This document shows, piece after piece, positions 56,868 to 64,000 of a stretch of DNA of 64,000 nt (its first letter is position 1; each line of letters begins with the position of its first letter). The stretch lies in assembly GCA_021186555.1 (NCBI GenBank), contig JAJKFL010000006.1, forward strand, positions 3,519,715 through 3,583,714, given 5' to 3'. Source of the stretch: Reticulitermes speratus (lineage: Eukaryota; Arthropoda; Insecta; Blattodea; Rhinotermitidae). Position numbers and translations under genes: made by a program. The notes below the pieces were generated by a model. The model saw nothing but the letters and a program-made list of their open reading frames with translations. It did no database searches and was not told the DNA's origin.

Positions 56868-57726
56868 TCCCAGGACACAGTATTTTCTACTAGAGTAGTA
56901 ACCAGAATGAATATCCGAGGTTTAAATTCACTGGACCTGGTTTTATATAAGGCAATACCTTCTTGTGGGACAACACCGGCCTAAACACAAAATCATTTTA
57001 CTTCCCGAGGCCAATCATGGCGTTTCGACTTACATTTGCAGGCCTGGCAATAACGGACCGTTTTCTCCAGCCGAATCATGCCTCAAGCCAATATCCTCTC
57101 GCCAAATATTAAAAGCGGTTATTCATACCGGCTGCTATAACATAGCACTTCTTACTGTCCTCGACTGAAGAGAACAGCTTTGACCTTGAGAGAAAGAGCG
57201 CGCGTGTGTTTAGGGCACGTTATTTCAACACTAACCTGGGGTAAGACATGTCTCTACCACTGCGTCTGTTTCAAATCGTCGCCATTTGTTAGGTGTTTAG
57301 TCTGTAACATGACTAGAAACCAATTTATGCAAAGCTCAAAGCTGATAGAACACAACATAAAATACTAAAATTTACTCGCACGCAGAAGACACAATTGCAC
57401 TTCAGCCCACCGTTTTTTTTTAACTGGAATACATCAGTTTAAAATCCTTGAACACATAACGTTCTGACGTTATATGCGTCACCAATGTCAAGGTCAACGC
57501 TGATCTCATGCGTCGACAACAGTACTTCTGACAGAAGCCTCGTCATTGTAATAGCCACCTTACCGAAGCATTTCTAGTATATAAACTCATGTTGGTCTCC
57601 AGTGAATGTCAACGATATGAGGGCGGAATATACCTACTTGTGAAGACCGCTCAGTGCTTCGAATCTACTTTTTGTCGGACAAAGTACAAACAGAATATAT
57701 CCACGTGCAAAGCGAGCGGGTAATTT
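56868..57726. other. Unassigned sequence
   Basis: No recognised gene or repeat. Two plus-strand frames (56965-57168, 57180-57368) lack any domain. Confidence 0.45.
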
Positions 57727-57727
57727 T

Positions 57728-57974
57728 TTTTTCTATGGCTCGACAGCCCCTTGGGGGCCTAGGCCTCCTCATTATCGAGGCTTCACGATCACACTCAGAC
57801 ACACCACACTCGGTAGGACTTCTCTGGACGAGTGATCATCCCGTCGCAGAGACCTCTATCTGACAACACACAACAGACAGACATCCATGCCCTAGACGGG
57901 ATTCGAACCCACAATCCTAGTAAACGAGCGGCCGTAGAGCCACGCCTTAGACCGCGCGGCCACTGGGATCGGCA
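57728..57974 (-). mobile_element. SINE family A, full length
   Basis: Minus-strand head GATCCCAGTGGCCGCGCGGT, B-box region GTGGGTTCGAATCCCGTC, body slightly shortened (loss of the TCTTGTGAGTG part) and an A-rich 3' end. Confidence 0.92.
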
Positions 57975-58367
57975 AGAGAGTGGGTAATGGGAAATGTAAT
58001 TATAAGTGAAGACGTTTTAAGTAAAACAGAAATGCTGAAACTTGATTTTAAGAAGATGGAAAGGTTTTTGTTCTGTGAAATGGTCGAGTGGCCATGAGGA
58101 ATTGGTAAACCTCAGTAAGTGTCTTATCTCGGAAAATCATTATTTTTGAATCTAAAAAAAGAAAAAAGACTATCATTTTTTAATTTTGACCACTGTGAGC
58201 AGTTACAAAAGTTAATCTTGCCTACATAAATATCACACAAATGTAACGATACAATAGCAGCAAATTGTAATCTAAATAGTTTTTGTAGAGTATAAAATTC
58301 GCGACAGATTCAAAACACGCCGTAAATAATTTTATATTAATCTCACCGTGCATCTTGTTTAACAATT
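57975..58367. other. Unassigned sequence
   Basis: No gene or repeat recognised. Confidence 0.4.
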
Positions 58368-58428
58368 CACTGTCTACGAACCAACTAAATGCATTTTTTC
58401 ACTTTAATTTTTTTATTTACAAATTCAC

Positions 58429-58472
58429 TCCTACATATGTTTCGGTCCTCTTAAAGACCATCATCAGGGGGT
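58429..58472 (-). ncRNA. Hammerhead-ribozyme-like motif, left arm
   Basis: CCCC, CTGATGA (58467-58461), stem GGTC/GACC around TTTAAGAG, GAAA (58443-58440), ACATATGT, A, GGAG. Confidence 0.6.
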
Positions 58473-58521
58473 ACAAAATTACGTTCAATCTACACCCATA
58501 ATGTATTCACGTAATTTTTTT

Positions 58522-58566
58522 ACCCCTGATGATGGTCTTTAAGAGGACCGAAACATATGTAGGGTG
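58522..58566 (+). ncRNA. Hammerhead-ribozyme-like motif, right arm, intact
   Basis: ACCC, CTGATGA (58526-58532), stem GGTC TTTAAGAG GACC, GAAA (58550-58553), the palindrome ACATATGT, A, GGGT. ACCC/GGGT forms stem I. Confidence 0.65.
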
Positions 58567-58626
58567 AATTTGTAAATAGAAAAAAGTGAAAGTCATAAGT
58601 TGCATATAGTTGTTTCGTAGACAGTG

Positions 58627-59784
58627 AAAAGCCGTAAATAAGTTTACAAATGCACTTAGAGGCTGTCTGTACCCCTCTGTACCCCTACATGTCTTCAAGG
58701 GAGAACGGGAAAAATTTACCACAAAATTATCCACGTTTATCCGTTTAGAATAATGGAATATGTGATGCAGGCGTAAAGACAGATAAGCAATAAAACTGAC
58801 ATATATATATATATATGACGCACGTAAACCGTATTTAGACGTATATATATGACGATAAGGAAAGACGGCAGCAAAATACAAACCCATATTCACAAGCTCT
58901 CAGGCAATATTATCAAACTTTTTTTTTTCTGTCATAAAGGAAATCCTAGTGTTAAGCTTATTTTGCGATAAGATACATCCATTCACGCCAAATCATTTTA
59001 ATTCAAATTTCTATATTCTACGTTCTATCCTAACCCCGCCTTTCCACGAAACGTCACTCTAAAGCAGTAACATTGAAAAGTGCTTTTTGTGACAGACGAG
59101 GATGGAAAGAGACGTATCATGAATCGTGTTTGCGATGTACTTCTATACACAAAAAAGGGTAGGCCCTATACATAGAATCAGATTTGCTTATACAGTATCG
59201 TGAAAGCTTTGTGTCTGTGTGAATATACACTTGTGTAGGCGAATCCCAACCAACATGATGGAATATGATGGAATCCTTCTTTGTAGGAAGTAACATGCGA
59301 ATAGTGACACTCAGCTATACTGCAGACAGGATATCATGTCACTCTGTTGCACAAGGAAAGCACGACTTCAACATCGCGACGAAGGCGTATGGAGAAGCGA
59401 AGGAAAATCTTTATGTTCAAATGTTTACAAATTTTGTGCAATTTTGAAGAGAAAAAAATTTGCGAAGACATGAAAGAAAATGGAGAAAGTGGAGAAATAG
59501 AAACAAAAATAAAATGCAGGTAATTGTTAGTTTTACACTCCGGCTGCTGTAACCTAGGGTAAAGACGAACACTTATACCCATAAATAGTTTCTGTTCATA
59601 AAAGGCATTTCATTTATAAATCCTTAGGTAGCAGTCTATTTAAACTACTGACGTAGCGGTACAAGTCATTATTCAGACGCTAACAGTGGCTCAGCTGGCA
59701 AATAAACGCCCTTTGGCGAAAGGTCCAAAATATTCTTGATCCTGTTTCACCGCTGAATGACGGAAAATTAAACAGAATTGTGTA
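58627..59784. other. Unassigned sequence with a (TA)n tract
   Basis: A (TA)n run lies at 58801-58817. No gene is recognised in about 1.1 kb. Confidence 0.42.
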
Positions 59785-60278
59785 TAAAGACTCAGTTCGT
59801 ACCGCGAGTAAACACACCGTCTCGGTACTGAAAATGTCTGTCAATGCTCTACAGTGAATTAATAGCCGATTGTTGTAAGAATCATCTGAAACACCGCGGC
59901 ATAAAAGATATGCATGAAAATTGTATAAAATTTGGATAGAATGCAAAGTTTTTAGGTTAAACTTGACTGTAAAGGATTAAATAATGGAACAAAGTCGTCT
60001 TAGAAAGCCGTTAACGAAACCCAAAACTTTGCAAGCGTCCGAGGCGCTATGTAAGTTGCTGTATTTTTGTGAATTGGAGTTTGTGCTCCGAGTTCAACAC
60101 CCAAGCTTCAGGTCCACGTTTGTTCGGATGTCCATGACTGCTCCAAAATGTAGCCATTTAGAAAAAATTGGGAACCCACCAAATTAGTGGCAACCTCAGT
60201 GCCTTAATACCCAGTGGTTACTTATATGTACCACTATGTTTAACATTCACAAATTCTACGTTCTGCCCACACAGTGTA
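59785..60278. repeat. Diverged satellite monomer and satellite-element flank
   Basis: About 59785-59905 holds one diverged 114-bp monomer in the opposite orientation to the array that follows (GTTCGTACCGCGAGTAAACA). 60195-60278 is the flank shared with 561 and 13247-13330 (TTCTACGTTCTGCCCACACA). Confidence 0.7.
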
Positions 60279-62312
60279 TTTGTGTGTTTTGTGTGGATCT
60301 CAGAACAAACAGCGATTATTTCACTGTACAGCATTAACTGACTGGTTTGTATAACTGAGACTGAGTGTGTTTACTGCGCGGTACGGACTGTATTTATGTG
60401 TTTTGTGTGGATCTCAGAACAAACAGCGATTATTTCACTGTACAACATTAACTGACTGGTTTGTATAACTGAGACGGAGTGTGTTTACTGCGCGGTACGG
60501 ACTGTATTTATGTGTTTTGTGTGGATCTCAGAACAAACAGCGATTATTTCACTGTACAACATTAACTGACTGGTTTGTATAACTGAGACGGAGTGTGTTT
60601 ACTGCGCGGTACGGACTGTATTTATGTGTTTTTTGTGGATCTCAGAACAAACAGCGTTTATTTCACTGTACAGCATTAACTGACTGGTTTGTATAACTGA
60701 GACGGAGTGTGTTTACTGCGCGGTACGGACTGTATTTATGTTTTTGTGGGATCTGAGAACAAACAGCGATTATTTCACTGTACAACATTAACTGACTGGT
60801 TTGTATAACTGAGACGGAGTGTGTTTACTGCGCGGTACGGACTGTATTTATGTGTTTTGTGTGGATCTCAGAACAAACAGCGATTATTTCACTGTACAAC
60901 ATTAACTGACTGGTTTGTATAACTGAGACGGAGTGTGTTTACTGCGCGGTACGGACTGTATTTATGTGTTTTGTGTGGATCTGAGAACAAACAGCGATTA
61001 TTTCACTGTACAACATTAACTGACTGGTTTGTATAACTGAGACGGAGTGTGTTTACTGCGCGGTACGGACTGTATTTATGTGTTTTTTGTGGATCTCAGA
61101 ACAAACAGCGTTTATTTCACTGTACAGCATTAACTGACTGGTTTGTATAACTGAGACGGAGTGTGTTTACTGCGCGGTACGGACTGTATTTATGTGTTTT
61201 GTGTGGATCTCAGAACAAACAGCGATTATTTCACTGTACAACATTAACTGACTGGTTTGTATAACTGAGACTGAGTGTGTTTACTGCGCGGTACGGACTG
61301 TATTTATGTGTTTTGTGTGGATCTCAGAACAAACAGCGATTATTTCACTTTACAACATTAACTGACTGGTTTGTATAACTGAGACGGAGTGTGTTTACTG
61401 CGCGGTACGGACTGTATTTATGTGTTTTGTGTGGATCTCAGAACAAACAGCGATTATTTCACTGTACAACATTTACTGACTGGTTTGTATAACTGAGACG
61501 GAGTGTGTTTACTGCGCGGTACGGACTGTATTTATGTGGATCTCAGAACAACAGCGATTATTTCACTGTACAACATTAACTGACTGGTTTGTATAACTGA
61601 GACGGAGTGTGTTTACTGCGCAGTACGGACTGTATTTATGTTTTTGTGGATCTCAGAACAAACAGCGATTATTTCACTGTACAACATTAACTGACTGGTT
61701 TGTATAACTGAGACGGAGTGTGTTTACTGCGCGGTACGGACTGTATTTATGTGTTTTGTGTGGATCTCAGAACAAACAGCGATTATTTCACTGTACAACA
61801 TTTACTGACTGGTTTGTATAACTGAGACGGAGTGTGTTTACTGCGCGGTACGGACTGTATTTATGTGTTTTGTGTGGATCTCAGAACAAACAGCGATTAT
61901 TTCACTTTACAACATTAACTGACTGGTTTGTATAACTGAGACTGAGTGTGTTTACTGCGCGGTACGGACTGTATTTATGTGTTTTGTGTGGATCTCAGAA
62001 CAAACAGCGATTATTTCACTTTACAACATTAACTGACTGGTTTGTATAACTGAGACGGAGTGTGTTTACTGCGCGGTACGGACTGTATTTATGTGTTTTG
62101 TGTGGATCTCAGAACAAACAGCGATTATTTCACTGTACAACATTTACTGACTGGTTTGTATAACTGAGACGGAGTGTGTTTACTGAGCGGTACGGACTGT
62201 ATTTATGTGTTTTGTGTGGATCTCAGAACAAACAGCGATGATTTCACTGTACAACATTAACTGACTGGTTTGTATAACTGAGATGGAGTGTGTTTACTGC
62301 GCGGTACGGACT
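60279..62312 (-). repeat. 114-bp satellite array, about 18 units, inverted copy
   Basis: The same satellite as at 11668-13246 read on the opposite strand (TGCGCGGTACGGACTGTATT). Most units are 114 bp; a few are shorter around GTGTTTTGTGTGGATC. Variants alternate (TACAACATT/TACAGCATT, GAGACGGAG/GAGACTGAG). Confidence 0.96.
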
Positions 62313-62351
62313 GAATCTTTATATATAATTCACGTTAATTTTAGTTTTACG

Positions 62352-62560
62352 GGGCCGAGCCATGGCTCAGGCAGTTAGTCGCTTGCCTCTCAGAGCAGAG
62401 GGCCGTGTTCGATCCCAGTCTAATATACGTGACATTTGTGGTGGACAAAGTGTCACTACGACAGTTTTCTCTCGCAGTACTTCAGTTTTCCCCTGTCAGT
62501 ATCATTCCAACAATGCTCCATACTTATCTTCATCTACACGTTGATATTACCAGAAGGACT
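62352..62560 (+). mobile_element. SINE-like element, family F
   Basis: A degenerate tRNA-like head: GCCATGGCTCAGGCAGTTAG as an A-box region and GCCGTGTTCGATCCCAGT as a B-box region. It occurs once in the window, so the 3' limit is a guess. Confidence 0.55.
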
Positions 62561-62999
62561 GATGGGTGAAGCCTGGGACCCTTCCAAATAGGAATGCTTC
62601 TTTCGGAAATCCGGGAAGCGTTGGATAGAAAAGTACTTCCACTTAATCGTTAAAGGGTCAACAAGGTGCTGTGTCATGAGGTGACACGTCACTGGCGGTG
62701 TGAGCCGCACTATAGCCAGTCTCGGCTCATGTCACTCCGGCCGACAGAGCTCTCTGCAAATCATCGCAGAGTGCTGCAGGTTGCTACAAGGATTGATGGA
62801 TCACAGGGTAACAACAGGATCACAGGATAACAACAGGATCACAGGGTAACAACAAGCAGCACAATGTCGTCTTCCTCCCTCCGTCCCCCCCCCCCCCGGT
62901 CATTCTTTATTTCTCAACACCGCACAACTAATATAGGCTAACATTTATTTTATGCCTCGAGGTCGATGTCAGTAGTTGTTGACAGGTGTCCTTGTTTAC
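62561..62999. other. Unassigned sequence
   Basis: Contains three copies of an ACAGGATCACAGG(G/A)TAAC word at 62811-62850 and a C-run at 62886-62897. No gene. Confidence 0.45.
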
Positions 63000-63372
63000 T
63001 TGTTTCTTGGTTTTCTTCAGCTTCTTCTAAATATCCTTCCTCTCTTTTTTCTTTTTCTATTTCTTCTTCTCTTACTTTAATTTTATTCTTCCACCTTATA
63101 TTCTACTTCTCTCCTCCACTTCTCCTTATTTATCTTCTCCCTTCTCTTACTACAATTTCTTCTAATTCTCATCCCACTTCTCCACTTCCTCTTCTTATAT
63201 TCTTCTTTTCACCCTCCTCCTTATACTTTTCCACTTCTCCCGTCTTTCTACACCAATTCTTCAACTTCTATTTATCCTCCTTTCTTATTTCTCCCTCACA
63301 TTTCTCTGCATATTCTTCCTCTTCTCCTGCCTTATTCTTTATCGTCCTCCCTTCCTCTTCTTTAACATGTTT
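63000..63372. repeat. Polypyrimidine tract
   Basis: About 370 bp of C/T-rich sequence with TTCTTCT/CCTCTTCT words. The 172-residue serine/leucine/phenylalanine frame across it is compositional, not a protein. Confidence 0.85.
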
Positions 63373-63389
63373 TCTCTGGACGCGATACC

Positions 63390-63500
63390 GAAGTGCTTGC
63401 GAAAATAGACCAATAGCCTCGTCATACCTGTCCGTCTGTCTGTTGCATGGTACAGCGGGACTCGCAAGGGAAAAATTTTCGTGAAATTTCATGTTTCAGA
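63390..63500 (-). repeat. Repeat W end fragment
   Basis: The complement has ACAGACAGACGGACAGGTAT and ATTGGTCTATTTTCG, related to the end of repeat W at 15510-15590. Confidence 0.5.
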
Positions 63501-63785
63501 TTTTCACCAAAATTTTTTTATATTTTGGTTAAACTCCTACTAAAATAGCAGTCATTTCACACAAACGACATGTTAGATAATAGCTTGGTAATTGTGGTAC
63601 ACTGTGTTCTCTGTGAGGTATGAACTGAGGCAGAGGAAGGGGTAAAACTTCTAAGAAAACAATCGGACTTGATAATCATTTGTAAATATCGTCGTTTACG
63701 AGATAAGTACAAGAAGTGATACATATCGATTACGATCTATTGTATATCTGTTGGTAAGACACGGAGAACACATACAGGCCCTGTA

Positions 63786-63995
63786 CAGGGGTGTCCAACT
63801 CGCGGCCCGGTAGTTTGTGTTACGCGTTCCGTGGCCACATTTGTAAATTATGCCTGAGTATATATCCACTATAAAAATGCAACAAAAATTTTGGCGGTTA
63901 AGTATACCACTTATTGTGCTTTCTATTAGTGCAGCCCACGACCCAGTCTAAAATAACGGTTGTGTCCCTTGGCCAAAAATGTTTGGACACCACTG
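63786..63995. mobile_element. hAT-like MITE
   Basis: Begins CAGGGGTGTCCAACTCGCGG and ends GTTTGGACACCACTG, imperfect inverted ends of the kind seen in hAT elements, about 210 bp, no transposase. The window ends before an 8-bp target duplication could be confirmed; the visible bases do not match it. Confidence 0.65.
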
Positions 63996-64000
63996 GCATC

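Larger units (their letters stand above)
58368..58626. mobile_element. Palindromic element with two intact hammerhead-like cores
   Basis: Inverted arms from CACTGTCTACGAA (58368) to TTCGTAGACAGTG (58626), centre about 58485-58515. Both arms keep identical stem II. No ORF. Confidence 0.87.

Noticed and set aside
11668-62312. Long terminal inverted repeats of one 50-kb element formed by the two 114-bp arrays
   Set aside because: The arrays are tandem satellites with different unit numbers, and many unrelated insertions lie between; a single giant element is not needed to explain them.
7643-62560. tRNA genes
   Set aside because: All tRNA-like heads are attached to repeated SINE bodies, and their acceptor and anticodon stems are degraded. 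None looks like a free-standing tRNA gene.
62966-63484. 172-residue secreted or membrane-like protein
   Set aside because: The frame is a product of a C/T-rich tract; leucine, serine and phenylalanine dominate for compositional reasons.

Overview
This window is intergenic, repeat-dominated eukaryotic DNA, most likely from an insect and probably a cockroach or termite (Blattodea). The evidence is several tRNA-headed SINE families, LINE tails of the kind common in insect genomes, mariner and hAT relics, long minisatellites and AT-rich filler with no dense coding. The order-level assignment is inferred from the general look of the repeats and is not proven. There is no bacterial operon, no rRNA, no convincing free-standing tRNA gene and no CRISPR array.

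Only one host protein gene is visible. It is the last exon (or the whole coding part) of a divergent SOX-family HMG-box transcription factor on the minus strand at 34342-35148, with a splice-acceptor-like site upstream and a polyadenylation signal downstream. Its HMG box is split by two apparent one-base deletions. All other protein similarity belongs to mobile elements: LINE tails, an RNase H plus zinc-knuckle fragment of an I-group LINE, and mariner transposase remnants.

Layout. 0-10 kb: AT-rich 12-bp minisatellite, palindromic hammerhead-like elements, an internally deleted mariner, a 50-bp tandem repeat, LINE/SINE nests and a 35-bp repeat. 10-20 kb: SINE A, a 114-bp satellite array of about 14 units, a palindromic element, a 78-bp mariner hairpin, a composite built of inverted SINE B copies, and a 69-bp repeat. 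20-34 kb: LINE tails, four SINE A copies (one with an internal 140-bp tandem expansion), two short hammerhead-related insertions with clear target-site duplications, SINE D and a second deleted mariner. 34-38 kb: the SOX exon beside a 1.6-kb 19-bp minisatellite with higher-order structure. 38-48 kb: two LINE tails whose 39-bp 3' end is amplified to 19 units each, a 0.75-kb near-perfect palindrome, the second SINE B composite, and 22-bp and 39-bp tandem repeats. 49-55.4 kb: a giant (TACA)n microsatellite split by a 5'-inverted LINE, then a 35-bp repeat. 55-64 kb: SINEs, another palindrome, the 114-bp satellite again in opposite orientation (18 units), a pyrimidine tract and a hAT-like MITE.

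The most interesting system is a set of at least nine dispersed elements carrying a hammerhead-ribozyme-like core: CTGANGA, a stem II that varies in sequence yet stays paired, GAAA, a tiny palindromic stem III, and a G/C stem I that closes across the presumed cleavage site. Most are inverted repeats with one core in each arm, 5' ends facing the centre. This matches what is known of type I hammerheads in Penelope-like retroelements, but no Penelope reverse transcriptase is present here, and one extra nucleotide before stem II departs from the minimal consensus.
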